A stretch of 64,000 nucleotides of DNA from Bacteroidetes bacterium UBA5697. GTDB taxonomy: Bacteria; Bacteroidota; Bacteroidia; B-17B0; Aurantibacillaceae. How positions within the stretch are numbered: the first letter of the stretch is position 1; every line of letters starts with the position of its first letter. The stretch lies in contig DIHL01000016.1 in the NCBI GenBank assembly GCA_002420145.1, positions 1 to 64,000 on the forward strand. Reading direction: 5' to 3'. The translations under genes and the position numbers were made by a program. Shown here piece by piece: positions 17,010 to 26,121 of this stretch. The notes under the pieces were generated by a model. It was not told the origin of the DNA, did not search any database, and was given only the letters and a program-made list of their open reading frames with translations.

Positions 17010-17477
17010 ATGAGAAATTTCAATGTTCGTGTATATGGTATTTTAATACATGAAGATCGACTTTTAGTATCAGATGAACACATAAAAGGTATGAATATTA
17101 CCAAATTACCTGGCGGAGGCTTAGAGTTTGGAGAAGGCACAATTGATTGCGTGATAAGAGAGTTTAAAGAAGAGTTAGATTTAGATATAGAAGTAGAAGC
17201 TCATTTTTATACTACCGATTTTTTTGTTAATTCAGCTTTTAGCGTCAATAATCAAGTCATTAGCATTTATTATAAAGTGAAGCCGAAATCGGAGTTTAAT
17301 CCTTTAGAATTAGCTTGTAAAATTTCTTCAAAACCCTTTGATTTTGAAAAGAAAAAAGAGGGAGCTCAGACCATGCGTTGGATTGAGCTTAATAAAATAT
17401 CAGAAAACGATTTTACGTTTATTATTGATAAAAGAATAGGGGAAATGCTAAATAATAGCTGGAAACAATTATTTTAA
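17010..17477 (+). CDS. NUDIX hydrolase
   Basis: A 155-residue cytoplasmic hydrolase of nucleoside-diphosphate-linked compounds. The Nudix box is intact at about residues 36-58: GGGLEFGEGTIDCVIREFKEEL fits GX5EX7REUXEEXGU with the metal-binding REFKEE. The substrate cannot be read from sequence. The domain fills the protein. Its stop codon overlaps the end of the convergent anti-sigma-like gene by 9 bp. It may be transcribed from its own promoter after porQ, since about 100 bp separate them. Confidence 0.88.
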   Translation: MRNFNVRVYGILIHEDRLLVSDEHIKGMNITKLPGGGLEFGEGTIDCVIREFKEELDLDIEVEAHFYTTDFFVNSAFSVNNQVISIYYKVKPKSEFNPLELACKISSKPFDFEKKKEGAQTMRWIELNKISENDFTFIIDKRIGEMLNNSWKQLF

Positions 17478-18128
17478 ATCTAATTCCAACTCTGGTTCAT
17501 TTACACCTTCGTTTAAATTAGTGACCGCTTTAATTGTAGGTAATTCTTCAGCTTTTACTTTCTTTTTCTTCTTTTTCACAATTGTAGGAGCCGTTTCTTT
17601 TTTTATTTCGCTTGTTGGTTGAATTTTTTCTTTTGGAGTAGACTCAACAATTTTTATAGGCTCTAATTGTTTTGTTTCAACTGCAGGTAATGGTGTTGTA
17701 ACAGTAGGTGTTGTATTTATTGAAGGCGTAGATGCAACAACCGTTTTTATAGGATTTATTTTCACTTCCGTTGGCTTAATAACTTTAGCAGTTTTTACGT
17801 CTGGTTTTTTGAAATTTTCGGGATTGGCAACTAAAGGAATTTCTTTATCAATGCTTTCTTTTTTCTTAAAATCAACAAAACTAAAAAGCATAGCAGATAA
17901 ACCGCCAATTAAAATGATAAATAAAACAGGTACTATTATCGAACGACTAATACTTAAATTGAATTTAGGAATATAATTGCCAATTTGAACAGAAGATGAT
18001 TTACAGCCAGAGGTTGGCTCTATTGATTCAAATTTATCCCATAACGCCTCGTTGTAATTCGTTTCGGCATCCTGCATCAAAATTCTAATTTGACGTTCAT
18101 CTAATTCGTAACTAAACTGGCTGCTCAT
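17469..18128 (-). CDS. Single-span membrane protein paired with sigma factor (anti-sigma-like)
   Basis: A 219-residue protein with a short cytoplasmic N terminus (1-62; LDERQIRILMQDAETNYNEALWDKFES), one membrane helix (about 63-85) and a long Pro/Thr/Lys-rich periplasmic tail with repeated KP, TP and PT motifs and a KKKKKKVKAEELP cluster. Its start overlaps the end of the upstream sigma-factor gene by 17 bp, so the two are translationally coupled. That layout is typical of ECF sigma and anti-sigma pairs in Bacteroidota. No ZAS (HxxxCxxC) motif is present, so the assignment rests on topology and context. The low-complexity tail resembles envelope-spanning linkers. Confidence 0.6.
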   Translation of the reverse strand: MSSQFSYELDERQIRILMQDAETNYNEALWDKFESIEPTSGCKSSSVQIGNYIPKFNLSISRSIIVPVLFIILIGGLSAMLFSFVDFKKKESIDKEIPLVANPENFKKPDVKTAKVIKPTEVKINPIKTVVASTPSINTTPTVTTPLPAVETKQLEPIKIVESTPKEKIQPTSEIKKETAPTIVKKKKKKVKAEELPTIKAVTNLNEGVNEPELELDLK

Positions 18129-18696
18129 CGTTACTTAATTTTAAATTTCGTTCAATCGTTTTTTGTAAATTAAATCTTGCTTTTTCTAAATTAGCTTTCA
18201 TACTTTGTTCGCTGCTATCTAGCAATTCAGAAGCTTGCTCCAATGTATAATTATCTATTACATGCAAATTAAATATTAATCGCTGCGATGGAACTAAAGT
18301 TTGAATGGATTTTAATAAAATATCTTGATCTACATTATTGACGTCAATAAATTTACTATCCAAAAATAAATCATAGGTTTTTTCCTTGTGTTCAACTGCT
18401 TTTACTGTACTTGCTACATAATATTCATTTCTGATGCCCTTTATGTATTTCACCACAAAAGAAATGAACTCATTTTTAATGAATTCATCCAGAGTAATGC
18501 TATTTTGAGATTTGAATTGACTTAAATTTGAAAAAACACAAGCAAAGCCGTTTAATAATAATTGTTCTGCTTGTACAGAGTTTTTTGAATATCTGGCTGC
18601 TATGAAGTGTAATTTACTACAATAGGTCTCAAACAGCTGTTTTTTAGCAGTTTTATCGTTTTTAAGGCATGCCGATATAAGTTCAGCTTGAGACAT
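18112..18696 (-). CDS. ECF-like RNA polymerase sigma factor
   Basis: A 194-residue protein with the arrangement of an extracytoplasmic-function sigma factor. The region 2-like N terminus (MSQAELISACLKNDKTAKKQLFETYCSKLH, given here by its key block ACLKND..AKKQLFETY) is followed by a divergent linker. Region 4 is LVPSQRLIFNLHVIDNYTLEQASELLDSS in sequence order, with the helix-turn-helix EQASELL..SEQSMKANLEKAR. It should direct polymerase to a small regulon, perhaps including its own operon, under control of the coupled membrane protein. Region 2 is weaker than in canonical ECFs. No specific target promoter can be proposed. Confidence 0.75.
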   Translation of the reverse strand: MSQAELISACLKNDKTAKKQLFETYCSKLHFIAARYSKNSVQAEQLLLNGFACVFSNLSQFKSQNSITLDEFIKNEFISFVVKYIKGIRNEYYVASTVKAVEHKEKTYDLFLDSKFIDVNNVDQDILLKSIQTLVPSQRLIFNLHVIDNYTLEQASELLDSSEQSMKANLEKARFNLQKTIERNLKLSNDEQPV

Positions 18697-18748
18697 AAAT
18701 TAGGTTTCTGGCTAATTTATACACAATTAATGAACAAATAGTTACGTT

Positions 18749-19198
18749 TTATTTAAATAATTTCACTTTATCGGTATAGTTTACAGGAAATTTCTTTTTC
18801 AAATAGAATTTTCCTGCCTTTAACTCCCCTTTAACCTCAATTTTTCCCAAATTATCCAAATTTAAAAGTCTTAAAGCATCCAAGGGATTCATATCAGAAA
18901 TTTTAGAGTTTAACTTAAAAGTATACACTTTTTCGGCTTTTCCGTCTATATGAACCCGTTTGTCTAATTTAGCCTTCCCTAATCTAATACCACTAAAAAT
19001 GACCTCAAATTCTGATGGATAAATTGAAAAACCCGAATTGTTAGGGTTGTTAATTTTCACGTTTACTTCAGCTTCAATTTTTTCGGTGGTAATTTTATTC
19101 ATGTAAAAACTATCTACGTTAGTGACAGTGATTTCTTTAAATTCTTTACATGACATAAAGAAAATAGAAATGAATATGATAAAAAGATTAAATCTCAT
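18749..19198 (-). CDS. LEA type 2 family lipoprotein
   Basis: A 149-residue lipoprotein with a hydrophobic signal and lipobox (FFMSC, Cys17). The mature domain is a WHy/LEA14-like beta sandwich: EKIEAEVNVKINNPNNSGFSIYPSEF and the GKAEKVYTFKL strand are typical, and the asparagine-proline INNPN motif is diagnostic. These proteins are thought to stabilise membranes or proteins, but bacterial roles are not settled. It is the first leftward gene before the sigma-factor gene (52 bp gap), so it may share transcription with the sigma/anti-sigma pair. Confidence in the fold is moderate to good. Confidence 0.75.
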   Translation of the reverse strand: MRFNLFIIFISIFFMSCKEFKEITVTNVDSFYMNKITTEKIEAEVNVKINNPNNSGFSIYPSEFEVIFSGIRLGKAKLDKRVHIDGKAEKVYTFKLNSKISDMNPLDALRLLNLDNLGKIEVKGELKAGKFYLKKKFPVNYTDKVKLFK

Positions 19199-19299
19199 TT
19201 TGTAAAGTTATAATTCAACTTTAATAATAAGTTACAAATAAACTAAAATGCTTTTTATGATGGCAGTTTTTATAATATTTTATGAATACGATTTATAAC

Positions 19300-19444
19300 A
19301 TTTAACCACATAGAAACATAGATTTTTTGGAGTGATAGGTTTTGATAGAGCTTCGCTTTTAACATAGCATACTATGTGTAAAGTAAAATGCTTTGTTTTT
19401 GCTCTAAAACTAACAGTTATCCCCAAGTTCCTATGTGGTTAAAT
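19300..19444. repeat. MITE-like dispersed element, copy 1 (fills the 301-bp gene-free gap)
   Basis: A 145-bp element bounded by perfect 14-bp terminal inverted repeats, ATTTAACCACATAG (19300-19313) and CTATGTGGTTAAAT (19431-19444). A nested palindrome ACATAGcataCTATGT lies at 19362-19377. It has no coding capacity. A related copy lies at 49252-49399 with the same ends, the same CATAGATTTT sub-terminal block and a similar GCTT.GCTTT middle. The rest of the gap (19199-19299 and 19445-19499) holds only AT-rich DNA and, at 19488-19495, a weak TACCTTCG promoter box. Confidence 0.8.
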
Positions 19445-19499
19445 ATTTTTTATTCAATTATCTTATTTTTTTGTTTCATAATAACTACCTTCGAAAGGT

Positions 19500-22400
19500 A
19501 TGCTTCCAATTACTCAAAATAATTTTATTGTCTATAAATCTTCTGCAGGAAGCGGAAAAACCTTTACATTGGTTAAGGAATATTTGAAAATTGCCTTAGT
19601 TGATAAACACAATTTAGCAAAATCTTATAAAGGAATTTTAGCTATTACTTTTACTAATAAAGCAGCTTCTGAAATGAAGTGGCGTATTATAAAAGCCCTT
19701 AAAGAAATTAGTTTAGAAAGTAATGACATGCTTAGTTCTTTAATTGCTAAGGAATTAACTATATCAAAAGAAGATTTAAAGGCAAGAGCAGAAGTGGTGT
19801 TGACTGATATTTTGCACAACTATTCTGATTTTTCGATTGGCACCATTGATAGTTTTACGCATCGCATTATTAGAACCTTTGCTTTGGATTTGAAGCTGCC
19901 CATTAATTTTCAAATTGAAACAGATTCGGACGCGGTATTTAAAAAAGTGATTTCTACATTAATTAATAACTTAGGTAAGGATAAATTAATTACGGATTAT
20001 TTAGTTCAGTTTTCGATTGCACAAATCGAAGACAATAAAAACTGGGATCCTGAGCAAACATTGATTGATTTTATTAAAGAAATTAATAAAGAAGGCGTAG
20101 GCGATTTAATTAATCAACTCAATCAATTTGATATTGCTGATTTTGATAGAATTAAAAAACAACTCAAATCAATTACCAAAGAGTTCGATACATTCTTAAA
20201 ATCTCAGGGAGAAAAAGCCTTGAAATTGATTAACGATAAACAATTATCAGCAAGTGCTTTTGCGAGTGGCGGAGCTGGTATTTATAATTTTTATATCAAA
20301 CTAGCTAACTTAAAAGAAACATCAGAAAAGGAATTATTTGGTGCTAATGTGGTAAAGACATTAGATAATGATAAATGGCATGGCGGCAAAGCAACAGTTG
20401 ATGAAAAATCGGCTATTGACAGTATTAAAATTGAGCTTGAAAAAATCGCAAAAGATGTTTTAGCTTATTTGAGAGAAAACGAGCAGCGTTACAATGCCTT
20501 TAGTTTAATCTATAAAAATATTTACGCCATGGGCTTGGTAAACGAATTAGCCAAACTCACTAACGAATATAAAAACGACGAAAATATTTTATTTATTTCT
20601 GAGTTTAATGAGCGTATTTCGGAGGTAGTGAATAACGAACCAACACCATTTATTTTTGAACGATTAGGAGATAAATACAAGCATTTTTTATTAGATGAGT
20701 TTCAGGATACATCGGCTATGCAATGGCAAAATATGTTGCCCTTGATTGATAACTCATTAGGTAATGGCAATATGAATTTGATAGTGGGTGACGGTAAACA
20801 ATCTATTTATCGTTGGCGCAATGCTGATGTTGAACAGTTTGTGAATTTACCTAACGTAAATGCGCTTAATAAAAATGAGTTATTACAAGAGCGTGAAGAT
20901 TCTTTAATCAGAAATTTTGAAGGAAGAGTTTTAGATACCAATTTTAGAAGTGAAAGTACGATTGTGAAATTTAATAATACTTTGTTTGAGTATTTATCTA
21001 ACACTGTATTAAACGAAGATTTAAAGAAAATCTATCACAATCAAAAACAAGAGCATAAAACGGATGAACTAGGATATGTGAGTTTAGATTTTCCTGAATT
21101 AGGCGAAGATGATACAGATACGATTAACACAAAATTCATTTTAAAATATATTCAAAAAGCCATTGAAGATGGTTTTGCTTATAGCGATGTATGTGTAATC
21201 ATTCGTCAAAACAGACATGGAAATACCGTTGCTAATTTTTTAATAGAGCAGGGCATACCAGTTGTATCAGCCGATTCGTTATTGTTGAATAATGCAAAAG
21301 AGGTATCGGTTGTTTTAGCATTTTTAAAATACATTTCTAATCAAAAAGATTTAGTATCTGCTTCGGTAGTGGTTAATTATTTATTGGATAAACAACTCTG
21401 TAACGAATCACATTGCATTACTTTTTTAAGAGAATTAAATACCTCTAAAATCAAAACCTTATTTGATGTTTTAAACGAATGTCAGTTAAGAGTAGATATT
21501 TTAAAACTTACCGCCTCTAATTTATTTGACGCTTGTTTAGAGATTGTTCATGTACTAAAATTAAATGAGAGTAACCCGCAATACATTCGTTTTTTCTTGG
21601 ATGAGGTATTGGGATTCTTACAAGGTAATACCTCTAATATTAGTTTGTTTTTAGAGTGGTGGAACCGCAGAGCAGATAAAGCTTCGGTTATTATTCCTGA
21701 AGGTATTAACGCTGTTAATATTATGACCATTCATGCTTCTAAAGGTTTGGAATTTCCTGTTGTGATTACGCCCTATTTAGCGTGGGATATCGAAAAAACG
21801 CAATCTATTTGGGTGGATATTGATGAGGAAGGAATTGATTTACCTGTTGCTTTAATTAATACAACTAAGGCTGCAGATGATACTGTTTACAAACCATTAG
21901 CAGAAAAGGAAAGACAGCAACAAACCTTGGATAGTTTAAATATGTTGTATGTTGATTTCACTAGAGCAGTAGATAGACTACATATTATTACGCCACAACT
22001 CAAAAAGAAAAGCGCGAAAAATTGTCATACTTGGTTAACATCTTTTGCCGAAACACAAGCTCAATATGATGCTGCCAATCATGTATTAGAATTTGGTGCG
22101 ATGATTAAAAACACCAAAGCGCCTCATAGTAAATTAGGGTTAGAGCAATTACAAATTAAAGAATTGAGTTTTAATCCTAATCAAGATGTGGTTCAAATTA
22201 AAGGTGCTTCAACTTATGGCGCCAACGAGGATGTGACTAAAGCTCGTGAATATGGGATTTTAGTACATTATATTTTATCGAAAATAAAAACCAAAGAGGA
22301 TGTAGATGCGGTGATTGAACAGACTATTTTATCTGGAGATATTACAGTTGAAGAATCTGAGAAGATGTCTTCTGAAATAAAATCACTTTTAGCCATTAAA

Positions 22401-22664
22401 TCTATTTCATCTTATTTTGAAAAAGGTGTTGACGTGAAAAACGAATTAGAAATTTTAACTTCTACAGGAGATATTTTGCGACCAGATAGAGTAGTGATTT
22501 CTAGAAATAATGCTGTAGTAATCGATTATAAAACTGGTAAAAAGAATGCTCAAAAATACCATGCTCAAATGCAAGATTATGAATATGCCTTGTTAAGTTT
22601 GGGTTATTCTTCAGTCAAAAAACTTTTGTTATATATACAAGAGCAAGAAGTCGAGGTTTTATAA
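19500..22664 (+). CDS. UvrD/RecB-family helicase-nuclease (AddA-like)
   Basis: A 1054-residue superfamily 1 helicase with a C-terminal PD-(D/E)XK nuclease domain, resembling the AddA/RecB subunit of double-strand-break resection enzymes. Visible motifs are Walker A SSAGSGKT (14-21), motif II LLDEFQDTS, motif III VGDGKQSIYRWRNAD, motif V MTIHASKGLEFPVV, motif VI LYVDFTRAVDRLHI, and nuclease elements GILVHYILSKI and VVIDYKTGK. In Bacteroidota the partner nuclease-inactivated AddB-like gene often lies nearby, but none is in this window. The ATG at 19500 is right because the protein begins just ahead of Walker A as in the family. A MITE-like element ends 56 bp upstream. Confidence 0.9.
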   Translation: MLPITQNNFIVYKSSAGSGKTFTLVKEYLKIALVDKHNLAKSYKGILAITFTNKAASEMKWRIIKALKEISLESNDMLSSLIAKELTISKEDLKARAEVVLTDILHNYSDFSIGTIDSFTHRIIRTFALDLKLPINFQIETDSDAVFKKVISTLINNLGKDKLITDYLVQFSIAQIEDNKNWDPEQTLIDFIKEINKEGVGDLINQLNQFDIADFDRIKKQLKSITKEFDTFLKSQGEKALKLINDKQLSASAFASGGAGIYNFYIKLANLKETSEKELFGANVVKTLDNDKWHGGKATVDEKSAIDSIKIELEKIAKDVLAYLRENEQRYNAFSLIYKNIYAMGLVNELAKLTNEYKNDENILFISEFNERISEVVNNEPTPFIFERLGDKYKHFLLDEFQDTSAMQWQNMLPLIDNSLGNGNMNLIVGDGKQSIYRWRNADVEQFVNLPNVNALNKNELLQEREDSLIRNFEGRVLDTNFRSESTIVKFNNTLFEYLSNTVLNEDLKKIYHNQKQEHKTDELGYVSLDFPELGEDDTDTINTKFILKYIQKAIEDGFAYSDVCVIIRQNRHGNTVANFLIEQGIPVVSADSLLLNNAKEVSVVLAFLKYISNQKDLVSASVVVNYLLDKQLCNESHCITFLRELNTSKIKTLFDVLNECQLRVDILKLTASNLFDACLEIVHVLKLNESNPQYIRFFLDEVLGFLQGNTSNISLFLEWWNRRADKASVIIPEGINAVNIMTIHASKGLEFPVVITPYLAWDIEKTQSIWVDIDEEGIDLPVALINTTKAADDTVYKPLAEKERQQQTLDSLNMLYVDFTRAVDRLHIITPQLKKKSAKNCHTWLTSFAETQAQYDAANHVLEFGAMIKNTKAPHSKLGLEQLQIKELSFNPNQDVVQIKGASTYGANEDVTKAREYGILVHYILSKIKTKEDVDAVIEQTILSGDITVEESEKMSSEIKSLLAIKSISSYFEKGVDVKNELEILTSTGDILRPDRVVISRNNAVVIDYKTGKKNAQKYHAQMQDYEYALLSLGYSSVKKLLLYIQEQEVEVL

Positions 22665-22705
22665 TTCTCCTAAAACTACCATTTACCGCCTAATGACATT
22701 ACTTC

Positions 22706-22722
22706 ACCTAATAAGCTTAGGT
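22706..22722. promoter_or_regulatory. Short palindrome upstream of TonB receptor gene
   Basis: ACCTAA-taagc-TTAGGT is a 6-bp inverted repeat. It lies 20 nt before an exact TAnnTTTG match (TATATTTG, 22742-22749), which may be an alternative upstream promoter box. It could be an operator; no regulator is identifiable. Confidence 0.35.
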
Positions 22723-22810
22723 TAAACTAGTTTTCCCGAACTATATTTGCGCTGTTACTTACAACAATTTTTAACATTAAACGTTACACAAGAGGTAAAA
22801 AAATCGTTCA

Positions 22811-22846
22811 GGAAACTTGAAATGAAAAATTAGTTTCCTAAGTTTG
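22811..22846 (+). promoter_or_regulatory. Promoter of the TonB receptor/DUF4249 unit with overlapping inverted repeat
   Basis: TTG (22817-22819), a 19-nt spacer and TAAGTTTG (22839-22846) fit the Bacteroidota consensus closely. The predicted start near 22853 leaves about 16 nt before the ATG. An inverted repeat, GGAAACT (22811-22817) and AGTTTCC (22832-22838), exactly brackets the spacer and could be an operator. Confidence 0.7.
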
Positions 22847-22868
22847 CACCCGAATATTTTAAAAAATC

Positions 22869-25226
22869 ATGAAGAAAATTATTCTATTGCTTATAATCTG
22901 CTCTTTTTATAACATAAAAGCTCAAGATAAATTTACGGTTAGCGGTTATGCCAAAGATGCCAAAAATGGCGAGGCACTCATTGGCGTAACTGTATACAAA
23001 AAGAACTCACAAATTGGAACTAGTACAAATGTGTATGGTTTTTATTCATTAACCCTTCCAAAGGGACAGGATACGATTGTTTTTTCGTTTATAGGATATA
23101 AAACAGTTTATATGCCAGTTGATTTATCTTCAAATAAAACAGTGAGTTTAGAAATGGCTGAAGAGGGAAAGGAATTGGAAGAGGTAGTTGTTTCTTCTGA
23201 AAAGGAAGATAAAAACGTGAAGAGTATGGAAATGAGTGTGGCAAAATTGGATATTAAACAAATTCAAAAAATGCCTGCATTACTAGGAGAAGTTGATATT
23301 ATAAAAAGTATTCAATTATTACCTGGTGTAACAACAGTTGGTGAAGGAGCAAGTGGATTTAATGTACGTGGAGGAAATATCGATCAAAATTTAGTATTGA
23401 TGGATGAGGCTCCGGTTTATAACTCATCTCACTTATTTGGTTTCTTTTCTATTTTTAATCCAGATGCGGTTAAAGATGTAAAACTAATCAAAGGTGGTAT
23501 CCCAGCGCAATATGGAGGAAGAGCTTCTTCGGTATTAGATATTAGAATGAAAGAAGGAAATAGTAAAAAATTAGAAGTAAATGGAGGATTAGGAACTATT
23601 TTCAGTCGTTTATCAATTGAAGCTCCATTATTAAAAGATAAAGCTTCCTTTATAATTGCTGGTAGAAGAAGTTATATTGATGTATTAGCTAAACCTTTTA
23701 TAGCACAACAACAGCCAAATTTAAAAGATGCTAAATTTTATTTTTATGACTTAACCGCTAAATTTAATTGGCGCGTCAATGATAAAAATACCGTGTTTGC
23801 AAGTGGTTATTTAGGTCGTGATGTATTTGGCGCTGGCTTTAAATTCAATTGGGGAAATACCACAGCAACGCTTAGATGGAATCATATTTTTAATAGTAAG
23901 TTGTTTATGAATCTGACTTCTTTTTATAGTAATTATAAATACGAGTTAGGATTTAAAGATGAAGGTAGCAGTCAGAAATTTGATTGGACCTCAAACATTA
24001 TTAACTACAGCTTAAAACCTGATTTTACCTATTACTTAAATAGCAAAAACACTATTAAGTTTGGTGCACAAGGTATTTTATATACGTTTAAACCAGGTCA
24101 AGCAATTATTACTTCACAAAATGGTAGCGAATCTAATATTAGTTTAGATAATCAATATGGAGTAGAGTACGCTGGATATATTGACAATGAACAAAAGCTT
24201 ACCAATCGATTTACACTACAATATGGGATTAGATGGTCGTTTTTTAATTACTTAGGTAAGGGAACAAAATATACTTACAGAGATACAATTCCAAATGAAA
24301 GTAAACCTTTAGATGGTGAAGAAAAAATTGGTGATGGAAAAACGATTAAAGCATACAATAATCCTGAGCCTCGTTTTGCATTAAACTATACCATTAATGA
24401 CAAGAGTTCTGTGAAATTGGGTTATAACCGAATGTCTCAGTATTTGCATATCGTTTCAAACACGGCAGCGTCTACTCCACTTGATATTTATACGCCAGTA
24501 ACAAATAACATTAAACCATTGATTTCAGATCAAGTTACCTTAGGTTATTTTAGAAACTTCAAAGAAAACATGTTTGAAACATCAGCTGAAGTTTATTACA
24601 AAGATTTACAAAATCAATTAGACTATGTAGATAATGCTAATCTATTATTGAATGAATACTTGGAAGCTGATTTAATTCAAGGTAAAGGAAGAGCTTATGG
24701 ATTAGAGTTATATATTAAGAAAGCAAAAGGAAAATTAAATGGTTGGGTAAGCTATACTTTGTCAAAAACTGAACGTCAGGTACGCGGTATTAGTAACGAC
24801 GAATGGTTCTTGTCTAAGTACGATAGAACACATAATATCAATACTGTTTTAATTTATGATTTGAGTAAGCGTTGGAGTTTCTCAGCTAATTTTGTGTATC
24901 AAACAGGTACACCAGCAACTTTTCCAACAGCAAAAGTTGAAGTTCAAGGTTATGTGATTCCTTATAATACAGATAATAAGCGTAATAATTATAGAAACAC
25001 AGCATACCACAGAGCGGATATTGGTATTACTTATAATTTCAAGAAAAACGAACGACGTCGTTATAAACAAACTATTGCAATTAGTGTGTACAACGTTTAT
25101 AATAGAAGAAATGCTTTTTCTATTTATTTCCGAAACAATCCTGATTATCCTGTAAATACAGAAGCCGTTAGATATTCAGTCGTTGGATCATTTATCCCTG
25201 CTATTACATATAATTTTAAATATTAA
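22869..25226 (+). CDS. TonB-dependent outer-membrane receptor with carboxypeptidase-like domain
   Basis: A 785-residue receptor. The signal peptide (1-18) is followed by a CarboxypepD_reg-like beta-sandwich (about 22-105; FTVSGYAKDAKNGEALIGVTVY), then the plug domain (about 130-235; GEGASGFNVRGGNIDQNLVLMDEAPVYN in pieces, ending in GGIPAQYGGRASSVLDI). A 22-strand barrel follows to the C terminus (FIPAITYNFKY). It imports, or possibly exports, a substrate using TonB energy. A DUF4249 lipoprotein gene follows after 5 bp, a pairing common in Bacteroidota and analogous to SusC/SusD layouts. No enzymes or TonB/ExbB genes are adjacent to indicate the substrate. Confidence 0.92.
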   Translation: MKKIILLLIICSFYNIKAQDKFTVSGYAKDAKNGEALIGVTVYKKNSQIGTSTNVYGFYSLTLPKGQDTIVFSFIGYKTVYMPVDLSSNKTVSLEMAEEGKELEEVVVSSEKEDKNVKSMEMSVAKLDIKQIQKMPALLGEVDIIKSIQLLPGVTTVGEGASGFNVRGGNIDQNLVLMDEAPVYNSSHLFGFFSIFNPDAVKDVKLIKGGIPAQYGGRASSVLDIRMKEGNSKKLEVNGGLGTIFSRLSIEAPLLKDKASFIIAGRRSYIDVLAKPFIAQQQPNLKDAKFYFYDLTAKFNWRVNDKNTVFASGYLGRDVFGAGFKFNWGNTTATLRWNHIFNSKLFMNLTSFYSNYKYELGFKDEGSSQKFDWTSNIINYSLKPDFTYYLNSKNTIKFGAQGILYTFKPGQAIITSQNGSESNISLDNQYGVEYAGYIDNEQKLTNRFTLQYGIRWSFFNYLGKGTKYTYRDTIPNESKPLDGEEKIGDGKTIKAYNNPEPRFALNYTINDKSSVKLGYNRMSQYLHIVSNTAASTPLDIYTPVTNNIKPLISDQVTLGYFRNFKENMFETSAEVYYKDLQNQLDYVDNANLLLNEYLEADLIQGKGRAYGLELYIKKAKGKLNGWVSYTLSKTERQVRGISNDEWFLSKYDRTHNINTVLIYDLSKRWSFSANFVYQTGTPATFPTAKVEVQGYVIPYNTDNKRNNYRNTAYHRADIGITYNFKKNERRRYKQTIAISVYNVYNRRNAFSIYFRNNPDYPVNTEAVRYSVVGSFIPAITYNFKY

Positions 25227-25231
25227 TATTT

Positions 25232-26107
25232 ATGAAAACTATTAAATTATTCATCTCATTACTTACAGTGTTAGCATTTACTTCTTGTGAAGATGTGATT
25301 CAGGTGAAGTTAGATAAAGGAGAACCTTTAATCACGATTGATGCATTTGTGAATGATATGCGTTCTACTCAAAAAATTCGTCTAACGTATACAGATGATT
25401 ATTTTAGTCAAAGACCTAATTATCCAGTTACTGGAGCAAACGTTACTATAAAAGATTTAACATCAGGATTAACGTATACTTTTACTGATATTAATAGTGA
25501 CGGAAATTATTTATACACTCCAGCATCAACAGATACGTTAGGGAGAATTGGACATAATTATGAATTAACAGTGACTCACCAAGGTTATATTTATAAATCT
25601 ACTTCTCGTATGAACAGAACTACAAAAGTAGATAGTTTAGTTTCTGAATATAATGAAGGAGGAGGTTTAGCAAACTCGGAACCAGGATATGAATTCGCCT
25701 TTTTAGGTTTTGATATTCCCGGAGATACGGTAGATTACTACTGGATTAAATCATATAGAAATGGAGTGTTTTTTAATAAAGGAGGAGATATAAATATATG
25801 TGCTGATGCTGCTTTTGGGAACGGTGCTGATGGCTTTCCTTTTATAACTCCCATCGCTAGAGGTATTACTCCCTTTGGAGAAGTGTTTAAATTAAATGAT
25901 GTTTGTAGAGTGGAAATACATTCTATCAATTTAGAAACATTTAATTTTTTATTACAAGTACAAACACAAGTTACTAATTCAGGTTTATTTGCTACTAGCC
26001 CCGAAAATGTGAAAACAAATATTGTTAATACAACTAGTGATAAAGTGAAAGTAGTTGGTTGGTTTTGCATGAGTGCTGTTGGTTTTAAAGAAGCAATAGC
26101 ACAGTAG
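25232..26107 (+). CDS. DUF4249 family lipoprotein, receptor partner
   Basis: A 291-residue outer-membrane lipoprotein with a signal peptide and lipobox AFTSC (Cys19), followed by EDVIQVKLDKGEPLITIDAFV, the usual opening of DUF4249. An Ig-like strand region (GANVTIKDLTSGLTYTFTD) and a C-terminal domain follow. It is 5 bp downstream of the TonB receptor gene and surely co-transcribed. By analogy with other receptor/lipoprotein pairs it probably captures substrate or lids the barrel at the cell surface. The substrate is unknown. It converges with the L,D-transpeptidase gene, leaving 14 bp. Confidence 0.85.
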   Translation: MKTIKLFISLLTVLAFTSCEDVIQVKLDKGEPLITIDAFVNDMRSTQKIRLTYTDDYFSQRPNYPVTGANVTIKDLTSGLTYTFTDINSDGNYLYTPASTDTLGRIGHNYELTVTHQGYIYKSTSRMNRTTKVDSLVSEYNEGGGLANSEPGYEFAFLGFDIPGDTVDYYWIKSYRNGVFFNKGGDINICADAAFGNGADGFPFITPIARGITPFGEVFKLNDVCRVEIHSINLETFNFLLQVQTQVTNSGLFATSPENVKTNIVNTTSDKVKVVGWFCMSAVGFKEAIAQ

Positions 26108-26121
26108 TTCTAAATAGATAT

